Assembly (NCBI GenBank): GCA_014905825.1
Contig: JACGCN010000047.1
Span: 186,001 to 250,000 of the forward strand
Source: Lyophyllum atratum
Taxonomy: Eukaryota; Basidiomycota; Agaricomycetes; Agaricales; Lyophyllaceae
Length of the DNA stretch: 64,000 nt
Direction: 5' to 3'
In this document: piece after piece, positions 1 through 12,339 of the stretch
Numbering within the stretch: position 1 is the stretch's first letter
Layout: each line of letters opens with the position of its first letter
Translations under genes and position numbers: made by a program
Notes under the pieces: model-generated
The model's input: the letters and a program-made list of their open reading frames with translations, nothing else
Database searches by the model: none
What the model was told of the DNA's origin: nothing

Positions 1-640
1 AGCGATTTTGGAAGTCAGACGTCGATTTTGGAATACAATGCTCGACGTAGATCACTCACATTTCCTGCGCAGTGTCCACCGTCTCGAAGGCCGACGACGG
101 GTCAAGCATCGCTGCCTGTGGCAGGAACAGAAAGATGAGGCTCACGAAGGGGCTTGCTGGCCGGGGGGTCTACACTCCAAGCAAGGGGTCACGGTTTTCA
201 TTTCTGATGGTGAGAACTCCCAAACCTTGCTCCCGTTGGATCATTGCAATGACAGAGAAGTGTCTAGGTCGACTTGAAGCGCCGATTGAGACCGAAGTTG
301 GCATAATCCTTGCCTAGGCCCTAAGAAAAGGTCACATGGCCATACCAGTGTCGCGGGGTGGACAAAGTATGCCCCATCAAGCAGATTGACGTTGTTCTCT
401 AACAGGCACGGGCGAATGCCGATCGAAAGACCACCATATTTCCACTGCTCTGATAAGTTGCCAAAGATGATCGGCGCCCGTGTCGCCGAGGACGCGGCAT
501 TGCAGTTGCAGAGGATCTGAAGGAAGAGGTACCATTCCATTGGAAATATTAATAAGTATACAGGCAGCGGCAAAGCATGAAAGCATTTAGTAATTAAGCA
601 CGGTGCAGGAGAGATAAAATACCAAGTCTCCACAGACCAC

Positions 641-2163
641 TCAACCACTTTCATTTGGCCGATACCGCTTCCGAGGTCCATCGATGCCTTGACCACCGCT
701 TTGCGGCATGAACGCAGGATTGACATGGCCTTGTGCGCCGAGCCCAGCGCCCATGTTTCCCATACCTGAGCGCGCCATCGAACGAGACACAAAAGCGTGA
801 TAGTAAGCAAAACATGCGAGTCGTAGACTAAGGAAGCTAGAAATTCGTACCCATACCGCCCATCATCCCCCCGCGTCCGCCACCCATCATCCCACCTCGT
901 GGGCCCTGGGGGATCATGCCCCCACGACCACCCCCGAAGTTGCCCCCGCCGCCGAAGCCGGCATTGCCGCCCATGAACCCGCCGCCCATACCCATGCCCA
1001 TGCCCATGCCCCCGCCCATCATACCGCCCCGCATCATCCCCGCGCCGCCCATCATCCCCCCACGTCCACCACCCATCATGTTCATATTGTTCATCTGGTT
1101 CCCTCGGAAGTTGCCCCCACCACCGCGACCCATACCTGCACCTGCGGTTGGTATGGGTGCGGGTGCCACCTGCTGCTGGCCACCGACGCCCCGTGGCGGA
1201 GGTTCTGCGAGAATTGGGCATTAGCATGGCGAAGGTGGACGTTAAGTGGAGGTACCGTACCTTTGGGGAGTGTTCGGAAGGGATTGCCTTGTGCCGAATT
1301 AGTCAGTGTTGCTGTTGCTCGCCGGTTCTGGAAGTCGCTGGAAGAGGAAGCGATTGCTGATTAGGTGGTTGTGTGGAGTCGGATCCGGACAGTATGTGCT
1401 CACTTCGTGTCAAACCATTGCTTGAGGACCTGGGCGCCTTCGGCGTCGTGGACCTCGATGTAAGCGATACTGGCAAGCGAGATTGGAACGTTAATGTAAA
1501 GCCAGGTGCGGTCTATGCCTTTACTTACCCTTTACTCTTGCCGTTGACCTTGTGCTCAGAAAAAGTGATATCTTTGTGGTCGATTTGGACTCTGAGTGTG
1601 CTTGCAACTTGGCGGAGGTCTTCATCAGTCGTCCACTGTACAAAACAAAGGAGAAGGGGCAAACAGAACACATTGTGAGATAAAGCCTCAAAACCATATG
1701 CACACGAGACTAAACGACAAGACAAACGGACCCATTGCAAATCGCCGATATACAACGCGTCGTACCCGGTGTCCATGCCACCGCCGTTCATCATCTGGCC
1801 ACCCATCGCTTGCTGGTTCAAGGCTATGTAGTTAGCCGCCGGGTTCGGCCCTGACATGGTGGAGTCTTGTTGCTGCCCGTGTGCGCTGGACGCACTCTGT
1901 CGCGACGCAGGCGGAGGATTCCCGTCGTGGTCATCGTCTCGAGACCGCTTGTCGCCCGCGTTAGGCTCGACGGCGGATATCACGGTATCCACCGCCTCCT
2001 GCTTCCGCTGTGCTGGGCGCTCATCCTTACGCAACGAAGAAAGCGCGTCAGTTCCAGGCACAAACGCGTAGTACTACGGCATGGCGCGTACCTCCTCCCG
2101 CTGGTGTTGCTGCCTCCTGTGTCCTTCCTCTTCTCCGTATAAGTCATAATCTTCTTCAGGCAT
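641..2163 (-). CDS. RRM RNA-binding protein with Gly/Met-rich tail (CPSF6/CFIm68-like)
   Basis: Probable nuclear mRNA 3'-end processing or splicing factor. I read it as about seven exons. The start at 2163 gives an acidic N-terminus ([14 protein letters not shown]), then a charged linker with KRSRDDD. A single RRM follows: RNP2-like ALYIGDLQW, an intron of about 90 nt, WTTDEDLRQ, then KSKGVAYIEV (RNP1-like) and KQWFDTK. After the RRM come NPFRTLPK, a long low-complexity stretch of [11 protein letters not shown] repeats, and a C-terminus [11 protein letters not shown] that looks like a nuclear localisation signal. One RRM followed by a Pro/Gly-rich region and a basic end resembles CFIm68/CPSF6, but the family is an inference; a generic RRM/RGG protein is possible. 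The last intron (near 790-848) is supported because splicing continues the Gly/Met frame into the basic C-terminus. Otherwise translation would stop at MGTNF. Confidence 0.8.
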
Positions 2164-2623
2164 GTTGTCGCGTCGATGGACTCAATAGGTTTAAGATGTG
2201 CCAAGGTCGATGAAATTTCCAAAACTCTTTTTTTGCTCTGTAGGTTAAGAATCACAGGACGCACTTGAGTAACGACGACAAATATGACAGATGGAGAGAA
2301 GCGACAAAAGACACAGGTTGGGAATGGGCATATACAGGGATTGTGGCGCTCTATACAAAGTCAGCCAAGAACAGGAAAGGATTCTTACATGCGGTATTGA
2401 TACAGAGTAGGGAGCTTGTACAATCTTTAAGTGATGCTCACTCAAGTAACAGATACAGAGGAGGAAGACACAATAGGAGAAGAAAACGGGAACAGCGGAG
2501 ACGGTGATGGAAGTTGTGGAACAAGAATTCGACTATGTCCCTTCTGGGCAACCGATTTTTACATGATGTTTACGGCTATTTACCTCGGGTCCGTGCGTCC
2601 AATTCTGATTCAGTTTGACTCCA
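2164..2623. other. Intergenic region upstream of the RRM gene
   Basis: Lies between the 3' end of the DENN gene and the start of the RRM gene, both on the minus strand. It must hold the RRM gene promoter. Short open frames here have no coding features I can support. Confidence 0.5.
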
Positions 2624-4829
2624 CTACCCTGTCTGTTTCTCCTTCAGGACACCTTGCACTATGTGCTCCTGATGTGCAAGCCACAATCCAAACCCTGGCG
2701 TTTTGAGCAGCCGCTCATAAAATTCTGTCCGTTTACTCTTCGACCGGAACGGTAGCGTGCTCCCATGAGCCATGAGTGACGCGAAAAAATTAGCAGAGTT
2801 GAATGGTTTGAGACGAAGGGTATTTGTCGAGGATCGGGCGACCTCGGTAGGGGTGGGTATCAGAGTATTAAGGTATCGTGCAAGAGGAGTTATAAGCTCG
2901 GTCGTCCGCGAGTGGAAGTGCCGTCGGAGCGCGAGAGAAGCGTTGAGCTCTGAACAGACTTCAATCACGAGCGATATTCAGAAACAGACTGGACATACTT
3001 GCTCTTTCGTCTCCACACAAGGCGGTTTCTAGTTGCTTGAGAAGCATGCGGTCTTTAGAAATATAACGTTTGTGTGTCTTCGACTTCCACCCCGGCGCTG
3101 GGCCAGCGGGCGTAGCAGATGTTGATTTCTGAAGCGTAGCCGTGTTGCCTCTATAAACGATTTCAGTACCACGCGCCGCTGTCAGATCTCATCTCTTACG
3201 ATCTTCTCCGCCCAAGGCTGAGAATATGTGGCCAATGATTGCATGACTTCTCGAAGAATGGATTCGTTACACCCAGGAGAATTCCAGGTTTGGGCGGCAG
3301 TCGATTAACCAAAAGTGAAAGGTCTCCGTCTTGCATCGTGAAATAGGGCCGGCAATCCCCTGCCAGAGGTATCTACAAAGCTTATTGTTTGAGACTTGAG
3401 GATGATGTAGTGGTCAAGCTAACTCACTGGTCGCAAGAGGTCACGAAGCCACCATATCGCTTGACTCGTCTGTGCTGGGGACGTGCCAAACACCAGTAAA
3501 GGCTCGCACAAGACAAGACACTCCCATATGGACCAGAGTTGTGACAAAGCCGCTTCAAACAGCAGTATCGGCGATGGTATTAGAGGGGACGAAGACGCAG
3601 CAATCTGTTTGACACCGTAAGCCAACATCCTGAGGCGAGATACCTGGTTACACACGTAGTTTCTGGGATCATACTTGCTGACGGCAGATGGGTTCGGCGT
3701 AAATTGCTGTTCATCGGCGGTAAGAGGTAGTACAAGTCGAAGCACAGATCCTAGAAAGCCAAGCTCGAGCGTTTCTCCGGGGGTGGGGTCTCGCCTTTAC
3801 TTCGCAGCGAGTCAGCATCATGGCCCACCAAGGGAGATGCACTCATACCAAGTCGAAATGTTTTGGCAAGCGGCCTCTAGCATCGGGATCCCATGTTCTC
3901 GAAATAGAGGTCCAAATATCGATATCAGCAACGAGAAGAAGGCCGGGAACTGATGCTGTGTAAGTATCACTACAGAACGCTGGATGAGAATGAGTATGCC
4001 AGTTGAGGAGACGCATGCGAAAATAGGACCTGTTCATAACCTCGCTTCGAAGTCGAGTCCCTCTTCTGCGTGAAGTGCGAGTAGCCATAAATAAACCCGT
4101 CCGTAGTCGGTGGCCTCTTCTCGATGTGTATAGAATTTCGCTGTTCACGAACACGGAACGAATGGCACTGCGACCCCTGATCGAATTGCAATGAATCCGG
4201 GAACGAAGAGAATGCTCTGTATGAACACCGTTTGGAACCAAGCGAGACGCCATGAAGTATAAAGGGCCGCTCACAGATTCTCCGCCTCCGCAGGCAGCAA
4301 TATCGACTGCGGATATATCCCATCAATGACCGGTCCATCGTCCACGTCAAAGTCGACTGAAAGGGAACCTCAGACACGACGGCACAGCAGCCTCGGGCGT
4401 ACGAGCAGCGTACGCACCGATTGCTATCCCAATGATCCACCGGCGGATTCTCTCTATGGCGTCCTGGCTGAGCTCGAGCTGGTCGAGCTCCACTTGCCGT
4501 CGCCGTGGCTTGCTCTCCAGCTGGAACACCCTAGGGAGGGTCTGCGACCGTGAGAGCTGGGCTGGTCTCGTAGGCTGTGAGAGCGAAGGTGAGGAAGGGG
4601 AGGTCAGCTGTCCGAGGCTCTTCCGGGAGATACTAGGCGGGATTTCTGGGACGTTGAAGCCTTGGGGGAAGGCTGCCCGTGCAGGCGTTGGTGTCGTGAT
4701 GCTTCCCTCAGTCGAGGATACGGTCGTTGAGCTCGCTGGGGTACGAACCATGCCCAGATATGGGCTCGCCTCTCCTATGTCTTCCTCTTCTTGAAAAGGT
4801 TCATCGAGCTTGAGGTCAGCTCTGCGCAT
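2624..4829 (-). CDS. DENND6/Afi1-type DENN-domain protein (SPA family)
   Basis: Likely Rab guanine-nucleotide exchange factor for membrane traffic or polarity. The start at 4829 opens a Ser/Pro-rich N-terminus of about 130 residues (EEEDIGEASPYLGMV). Across the first intron the DENN core begins: VDFDVDDGPVIDGIYPQS, then FSSFPDSLQFDQGSQCHSF and GFIYGYSHFTQKRDSTSKRG. Next come HQFPAFFSLLISIFGPLFRE, FTPNPSAVSKYDP, ALSQLWSIWECLVLCEPLLV, GDCRPYFTMQDGD and GILLGVTNPFFEK. The C-terminal module holds KSKTHKRYISKDRMLLKQL, FNSANFFASLMAHGSTLPFR and FYERLLKTPGFGLWLAHQE. This order (uDENN, cDENN, dDENN and the C-terminal element) matches DENND6/'stabilization of polarity axis' proteins. About eight exons with short GT-AG introns. 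The gene looks complete and intact. Family confidence is high; the target GTPase is unknown. Confidence 0.85.
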
Positions 4830-5185
4830 TGGGTAGAGAAAGAGTCCCAGAGGAAGTGGTTGAGTGTGAAGCGTGGTTTGGGTCTGAGGCGATCATCCCT
4901 TGGTTATGAATTTCAGTTACAGATTCTACCATTTCCTCCACATGTTCACGGTCACTTTCATCTCTCTTACGTATCATCATACAGTACTGTAACAGGCTAT
5001 AGATAATCGTTCTTCTGGAGAAATTTTGCGGAAACTAAACTCTTACACATGTTACGCTGCAGGCCACTAGACCAAATTTATCCTCAAGTTATCCTCAGCA
5101 TTACATGGAACTTGCGATGACACAAAGACGTAAGAGTTCCAGGTATATTGACAACACATGTCAGAAGCGAAGAGAACTGCCTCGT

Positions 5186-6165
5186 TCAGCATATTTTCCA
5201 GGGTTTGACATGAAAAAGGATCCTGGTACGTAGGCGGAGAAGACCACGCGTGGCCCAAACACTCCCCGAAGCAGTAGTCTGACGCCATGAGTCAGGGCAA
5301 GAGGCAGCTCTGCAGGCACTGCGGATGAAGGGGCTATGGTGAAGTGAGTTCAATAAACTAGTGCTTGCATGCCTTGTTAGGACTCGTCCATGAGTGGGAC
5401 TAGCGAGGTCCAGAGAAAACGGCTGCTCCAGGGAGTGAAGATAAGTCGCCGTTGTTTGTAGTTTTTTCGCAGATGTACGCTCCTGGATAACTCGCATGAG
5501 GTTTGGATCAAAGAGTTCGTCCTTGAGGAGTTGTATCTTCGAGGGCTCGAGGTAGGCCTTCGTCATCGCCAATTCATTGATCGCTTAAGGACCCCCGTGG
5601 ACCCCCCTGAGGTTTTCTCCGTTCTGGAGCTGGGCCGGGTCGTTGTGTGGGGTGAGATGGAATCAGGCGATACGGGAAGCGGTCCTGTATCGGATGCAGA
5701 CGTAGTTGTCTCCAACCTTGAGATGGGGCGCTTTGTAGTTTGAGACGTCGATGAAATCCTGTGGTTGTATCCTTGTGGGTCCAGAGTTTTGAGTGTTCGA
5801 TTGTTGGGCGCCTCGGGGCCCAATTGTACTGCGACTTGACTCAGTGACGCGTCGACGCAGCGCTCAAGCTTGTCTCCGTATGACGGACAAGGTCTTTCGT
5901 CGTATTTCCACTCGGACGTCTCCCAACGTGTGGAATGAGGATTTGAAACACAACCCAGGGCCAACTCAAATTCCAGCGGCTGTGCAGCTGCCAGTGCTAG
6001 TCCCGTGCTCTCCATGTCAATCCACGTGATCGCGACGCGCTGCCACCAGACGCGAACATGTCCATTGTTCTGCACAAAATGTGGCCTCGATTCAACCTCC
6101 GCCGGTCGGTAGAAAAGCAAACAAGCTTCTCCAATCGTTAAGGCCTCTTTCCGCTCATAGGTCAC
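5186..6165 (-). CDS. Possible hypothetical protein, exon structure uncertain
   Basis: Two overlapping minus-strand frames suggest a spliced gene with no recognised domain. The first part has a plausible globular stretch (WWQRVAITWIDMESTG). A second frame gives DFIDVSNYKAPHLKVGDNYV, and a possible intron near 5585-5685 joins it to INELAMTKAYLEPSKIQLL and DPNLMRVIQERTSAKKLQ. These stretches look protein-like but match no family I know. The true start, stop and frame joins are not settled, and a plus-strand gene here cannot be excluded. Confidence 0.3.
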
Positions 6166-6245
6166 CAGCTATCTGCCATAGTCGCGACCTAGGTTCCATT
6201 CTCCTCGATACTACAACGCCACTGAGAGTTTCAGAATTCGGGAAG

Positions 6246-7128
6246 ATGCCGCCAGAATATGCGCAACTCATACGAGCCAATAACCCTGTCAAGACACCAT
6301 TTTTGGAGAACCAAGTGCGGATGACGCCAGAGAGGTTGGACCTGGTATGGGATAATTGGCGAACCCAAGGGGCTGAGGTAGGCCATGCCACAGTCCACGA
6401 CGATATACTAGCTAACTAGAACATGCTCTCAAGCTCGCTTCCCCTTCACCGTATATGGTCGCTTCATCAAGCGACTGCTCCCTCTCACCTTCGTTTTACG
6501 ATAATTCAGCACGCCAACCACCATCCAAGTCAGCGACTAAATTAGAGTGTGGTAATGGAAAACGATGGGGTCTGTTCTCTCCCAAGTAAGACGAGTACTT
6601 TGTTGGAACATCCAAGAGATCTAACGCGCTGCGAGTCACAGGAAACCATCCGAAGGTTTTGCTACTACACCCGGGCCTGCGGTAAATGAAGACTCGTCCC
6701 TAACCGCGACTCATAAGAAGTCCAAGCTGTTGAAAAAGAAAGTGAAGGAGACTGCCTCGACCCCCAATTTGACCAAGGTTAACTTCGCGTACCACGCGCC
6801 TGTGCCGCATCTACAGCCGTCGCATGTCCCAACACTCCCCCGTACACCGCGAACGCCACATACGCCTGCACTTGGATTTCCGGTCCCCGAGCGGCCAGTC
6901 GATGACTCGGCAGTCTACTTCACTGTAGATCCAGCCTGGGACGAGTCCAAAGGGAATACAGCAGACGTTTACCTACTCCCCGGTTTTCCAGATGCTGCTA
7001 TTGGATCCATTTCGGGCCCGACCGTGGAACTTGGAATGGAACCGTTGCGCAAAATAGCCATGACCTCGAGTGCGCGAGGCGCAGTCAAGGCCACGGACAA
7101 CGAGACTTCATTTTTGTGTTTGGAATGA
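6246..7128 (+). CDS. Hypothetical Ser/Pro/Lys-rich basidiomycete protein
   Basis: Not recognised. The start at 6246 (MPPEYAQLIRANNPVKTPFL) leads a short helical region, TPERLDLVWDNWRTQGAE. An intron (GTAGGC to CTCAAG) then joins LASPSPYMVASSSDC in frame. A second intron (GTAAGA to TCACAG, near 6580-6641) joins GKRWGLFSPK to KPSEGFATTPGP without breaking the frame. The rest is a basic stretch (KKSKLLKKKVKE), a Pro/Thr linker (TLPRTPRTPHTPALGFPVPE) and a moderately ordered C-terminus ending in ETSFLCLE. It is likely an intrinsically disordered regulatory protein. Consistent splice phases make a real gene likely; no function can be assigned. Confidence 0.55.
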
Positions 7129-8028
7129 TGTGCGTGGGCATTTTCTCGCGCGCTTGCTGTTGTACTTTCAATTTGTATTATTATGCACGTCTATGAATCA
7201 TGTTGACACACGTCCAAAATGTGTATGGGAGAAGCATCCCTGTAAGGCAATTATGTCGCGCTGCGCAGTAATTATCTGCCACCGTCAGGGTCAGGGCGCG
7301 CCCACGCTCGTGACACGCGACGCATGGCCTTGTGATCACTGAGCCGGAGTTCTGAATCTGGTGATGACAATCTCACAGCCTCTACCATTGGTAACGATAC
7401 GACAGCAATGCAGCACAAAGGCGACTTTGCAAACCTCCAGAGGGTTGGCGCGGTGTCTCTTTCTTGTAATCGGGCAGTCCCATTGTCTGGACGGCCCACC
7501 TCATCTATGTCGCGGCCCTGTTCGGATAATTTCCAGGCGATCGAATCTGCCTCATGTTGACTCAGAACCGAGTGCAAAAGTGCTGCCGGCACCAGGCGTC
7601 CAACCAACTACAAAGGCGACGCGTTGGGCATTCCTTCTATAACCGTCTTTTTGTCATACAGTGCTGTGGCATTCCGTACCCTCATGTTGTACAAGAACAG
7701 CCTACCACTCGAGATAGATGATCAACACCACCTCACATCGATTGGTATGCCAACCTTCTCGAGGTTGTAAGAAATGCTGATCCGACGACTGTAGGCTGTC
7801 CAGTGTTCAACGCGAAGATAAGCATGTCCAAACGGAATTCATGGCCCCCCCAGATCACCGATACTCTGAATCTCACTTGCGAACAACCCGCCTCACACAT
7901 GCACGTAGCAGATCTGGATTCTTGTGACATGGAGAACGTTGTAAGTCCTGGTAACAACATACGGTCCCGGACAGGATACGACCTTTATACAATAGCATGT
8001 CTTTCTATATTCAAGCTCCCTCGATGCT
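7129..8028. other. Intergenic region without a supported gene
   Basis: Short open frames occur (for example 7803-8028 on the plus strand), but none shows a domain, signal peptide or convincing splice context. Part of it could be an upstream exon of the next gene. Confidence 0.4.
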
Positions 8029-9055
8029 ATGGCCAAGACTTCCACCTCCCCAAGGAGCCTGGGTCTCAAGAACGGGCGCCAAATTTCCAATCGGTCTTCG
8101 CGCTCTCGATTACCCAGCATTCGAATGCCTCCATCCGACCTCTGGAGTATTACACCCTCGAAGACCTCTCAAGGGCTAAGCACATCCACCTCCCCGCCCG
8201 AGATCCTCCCTCCAAACTGGGCGAAGCTGTCCCACTTACTCCCTCGACCCACATCCGAGCGTGAACCTCTTCGCACCATGTCCCAAGCTCCCATCGGCTC
8301 CGAGCGGCACAGGTGGACATCTACCCCAGGGGCGGGGTCAAGTTCAACCCCAGTCTCCGCAATAATCCCGCGTCCCCCAGGGCCCTGCGCCACCCCTGTC
8401 AACAAGTCATCAGAGCCCGCTCCAACAGCATTTGTCGACGTCTTGTCCGAAAACAGACGGAGGAACCCCCATGCACCCTCGATGGTCTCCTTGTTTAATC
8501 CACTCCGGGAAAAGGTCCCGTTCCGTGCTTGGGCTTGTATGCCTTCCTCCTCCCGGCAGGCCCGGGGGGCACACGGTACGCTTACCCTTCCGAGTGCTCG
8601 GTATAGGACATCGCTGTATACAATACCGCCTCGCGCCAGGAAGTAAGTCCTCACGCGCTTCTATGACTCTGTTAATCATCAAAGTGTCCACGAATAGAGA
8701 CTGCGAATGGGCATCGAACGGTCTCTCCAAGGGCAAGGAGTATTGGCTTAACAAGAGCAGGGGTCACTGCCGCGACTGTAGACAGGAGACGCTTCGCGTC
8801 AAGTTGTTGGCATTCTCCTACCTGCATCGCCAGTCTGTATTCCTCTACGGTCCACCGATACTCATGGTCCCAAGTAACGACGACGAAATGGAGGTTGATG
8901 ACCCGAAGGCAGAGCCGTACGACGAGGATCTCCTCGACAGCCCCACCCTCCGCGATTTCGATGATTTCGACGACTTCGACGACGAGAGCTCCGACGACGA
9001 TGCAATTCTCAGCGACCACCGCGATATCGATATGTGGAATCGATCTCTTTTCTAG
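8029..9055 (+). CDS. Hypothetical Ser/Pro-rich protein with acidic Asp/Phe repeat tail
   Basis: Not recognised. The first exon from 8029 (MAKTSTSPRSLGLKNGRQIS) encodes about 205 residues of Ser/Pro/Arg-rich sequence, including PSMVSLFNPLREKVPFRAWA. It reaches a clean donor (GTAAGT) at about 8643. An acceptor near 8872 restores an open frame into an acidic tail: DDEMEVDDPK, then the repeat DFDDFDDFDDESSDDD, ending WNRSLF at 9055. The phases match (AA|T gives Asn). The intron would be long for this genome, about 230 nt, so a small exon may be hidden inside it. A basic, Ser-rich body with an acidic tail suggests a nuclear or chromatin protein, but that is inference. Confidence 0.45.
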
Positions 9056-9176
9056 TCCCGACCCTCCTACTGTATTTCATAGATTGATGCCTGCTGTACA
9101 ATGCCCCGCTTCCTTGGATATCCCGGTTTGTAAATAATACCTAGCTAAATGTGCGAAAAAATCCCCCATTACTTGA

Positions 9177-12100
9177 TCAAAAAAGATTGTACGTCCTCGC
9201 GAGAGGAAGCTTTTCAGCTGCTTCGATGTCTTGCAACACACCATCCGCGCGAACTTCGTAGCTTTCGGGGTCGACGGTCATTTTCGGGGTCACATTGTTC
9301 CATTTCATGTCTTTTTTCGTGACTGAACGACAGTTGCGCACCGCCTCGAACCGTTTCGAAAGATTATACGACGCGACTACGCCGGAGGTGATAGAGGCCT
9401 GTGAGACGAATGACACTGAATTGAGTGCCGCGGAACCAGCCTTCGAACCCCACATGGGCCGCATGATGATAGGCTGCACCGTTGGAATGGAGGCGTTCGG
9501 ATCTCCCATCTGAGAGTGGGTCAATTCAATTTTTTCAAAGGGGAGACAAAAAGTGGTACCGGAGCTAAAGCTATAACGCCAGATTTGATAACCATTTCAG
9601 GCTTGGCACCGAAATTTTCAGGTTTCCACAATACTAGATCTGCGAGTGTCCCGACTGCGACATGGCCAACGATATGGCTGATTCCGTGAGTAATTGCACT
9701 AAAACAGGTGAATCCGTAAGTCAGTTCAATGTCCACGAATAAGTGGATACGTACGGGTTGATAGTGTATTTCGCAATATATCGCTTCACACGTCCGTTGT
9801 CCCTGCCATCTTCGTCACCGAGCGAGGTCAAGGGACCACGGAATTCCCTCATCTTGCTAGCAGTCCTCCAAGTACGACTTACGACCTCAGCGACGCGTCC
9901 CATAGCTTGTGCATCAGAGCTGATCATCGAAATGGCTCCACTGTCGTGCAGCACATCCTCTGCCGCCACAGTTTCGGCTCGGATGCGCGACTCTGCAAAC
10001 GCTAGGTCTTCTGAGATATTGCGGTCCAGATGGTGACAAACCATCAACATCTAGGGGAACATATGTGTCAGTTGTGCCACATGATATCTATTATCAACTC
10101 AAGACGCACGTCGAGATGCTCGTCCAGAGTATTCCGTGTAAATGGACGCGTTGGGTTTGTGGAAGAGGGTAAAACGTTATCGAGACCGCAGACAACGATG
10201 ATATCAGGTGCATGGCCACCACCTATCGTACGATTTAAAGGAGATTCGAGGATGACTATATTGATTTGACTCACCAGCTCCCTCGGTGTGATATGTATGG
10301 ATGGTGCGACCTCCAAAGGCTTCGATGGTTGCTAGAGTGTTTCTTATCAGTATAAAACGCACTGCAACCATCTAAGACACCTCACTTTCAACGAAACCAC
10401 TCTCATTCAATGTGTCCGTATGGATGTTAACCTCAAGAACGGCGTCAACGACATCATTCAAACGCAGGAAAGCAATACTCACCTGGACGTCATACTTATC
10501 ACCTACGTCCAAGCAATTACTGATCGCCGCAGGAGTAGAGCCCCAGTCTTCGTGAAGTTTCAGGCCCATTGCACCAGCTTCAACAATTTCGGAAAGCGCG
10601 GTCGGACCCGCGTCGTTGCCTTTCCCAGTAAACCCGAAATTCATCGGTAGCCCGTCAGTCGCTGCGAGCATATGTCGCATGTAGAATGGGCTTGATGTGC
10701 AGGTGGTTGCATTCGTCCCCGCACTTGGACCTGTGCCACCGCCGATCATAGTCGTAGTTCCTGAGGCAAGAGCCTCTTCAACTTGCTGAGGACAAATGTA
10801 ATGAACGTGTACGTCGACTGCTCCAGCTGTGACAATAAGCTTCTCTCCGGCGATGACCTCAGTCGAAGAGCCGATGATGAGCGAGGGATGGACATTAGCC
10901 ATGATATCTGGATTTCCGGCTTTTCCTATTCCTGCAATCAGTCCATTCTTGACACCAATGTCGGCCTTGAGAGTGATTGTTGAGGAATAATTGTATCGAG
11001 TTCGGAAAGGAGTACCTTGTATATCCCAGACCAGTCGACAATCAAGGCGTTTGTGATAACAAGATCCAACGTCTCTTTCGATGATCGATTGGTCGCTTGT
11101 CCCATCCCTTCGCGGATGGTCTTGCCTAGCATAGAATCAGTACACTACGACATCAGTAAGATGGCAGAACCATACCACCACCGAATTTGACCTCGTCACC
11201 ATAGGCGGTCTGGAAAATGTCAGCAGTTGTAAATGATTCGATGTCAGGCTACGCACCTCATCATGCTCGACCTCAATCCACAGCGACGTATCACCAAGGC
11301 GTACACGATCGCCCACCGTAGGTCCAAACATAGAGATATACGCATCCCGACTCATGTCAGTGTCTATGGATATCTCAAGCGCACCCGGTTCGGGAATATG
11401 ACCGAAACCTTTCTGAAGAATCGTGTTCACAACCTCATCCGTCCGGCGCACGTCCACGACTCCACTCGCCAAGAGATTACCACCAGTTATGATTTTCGCG
11501 CCAGCTATAGCACATAAGGTTACGGTCTTCACATCTCCCGGTTCGAATCGGACTGCGGTGCCAGCAGGTATATCGAGTCGTTTCCCATAAGCCTGGCCTC
11601 GATCGAAGGAAAGCAACGCGTTCGTTTCTACGAAGTGGTAATGTGATCCCACCTGGGAATTCGCGGTCGAAACGCGTCAGTAGGTCTTGACGTAGAAGCA
11701 AGTCGAGCCTTACTTGGATTGGACGATCACCGTTGTTTGTAACCCTAAGTTTGATCCGCTCTCTGCCTTTGTTGATCACCACCCGCCCCTCTCCGGCGAT
11801 TATTGCACCAGGAGCCTTCTCTTCCGCATACTCTGAAGGGTCCGTTGACGGGAACAAGTCATCAGAGGGGAGAGGGAGAAAGGAGCCGTAGAGCGCAGCT
11901 TCGAGATTGCCATCCTCGGTGCAAATAGGGTCATGAACAGTGACGAGAAACACACTGGGCCAAGGCGAGTCAGGGGATCGAACGAAGGAAGTTTTAGTAT
12001 TGTGATAGCTCACCCGTCATGGAAGCTACCCTCCACCTGGATCGCATGCAGCAGAGTAGGAACGCCGGGCAGCACATGCCGCCGCCCAAGCATCGTCTTC

Positions 12101-12339
12101 CCATGCTGCATCAACTCAGCGACCGAGTGCTCGCCATCGCGTATACGCTCTTGTAGCTGAGACGAAATCAACGCAATCGTCTCTGTCTGATTGAGACGTA
12201 GTCCACGCGCGAGGCGCTTTTGGGCAAGGAAGCCGACCTATTTCGAGCAGCGGCGTTAACCCTAATCCAGCGATGTTAGAAATCGCATGCGTACTTGGTG
12301 GAGAAGGAGTTTATCTTGTTCTCGAGGGAGAAGGTGCAT
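9177..12339 (-). CDS. URE1: Urease (fused gamma-beta-alpha eukaryotic type)
   Basis: Cytosolic nickel enzyme that hydrolyses urea to ammonia and carbamate. The start at 12339 gives [15 protein letters not shown], which splices to [19 protein letters not shown] (gamma part). Beta-part signatures follow ([17 protein letters not shown], then [20 protein letters not shown]). The alpha part starts with [15 protein letters not shown]. Active-site features are visible: [11 protein letters not shown] (HxH nickel ligands), GLKLHEDWG with the lysine that is carbamylated in this family, [12 protein letters not shown], and [20 protein letters not shown] with the catalytic His of the mobile flap. The C-terminus is [20 protein letters not shown]. 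It is full length for a fungal urease (about 830 residues) and intact, with many short introns. It ends 120 bp from the convergent gene at 8029-9055. No urease accessory genes (UreD/F/G) are in the window. Confidence 0.95.

Noticed and set aside
916..1224. Plus-strand Pro/Met-rich frame
   Set aside because: It is the antisense shadow of the Gly/Met repeat tail of the RRM gene; the minus-strand frame has a domain and good splice sites.
2161..2264. Minus-strand frame at 1980-2264 as a different N-terminus for the RRM gene
   Set aside because: The frame starting at 2163 gives an acidic peptide that splices cleanly into the RRM protein; the longer frame has no support.
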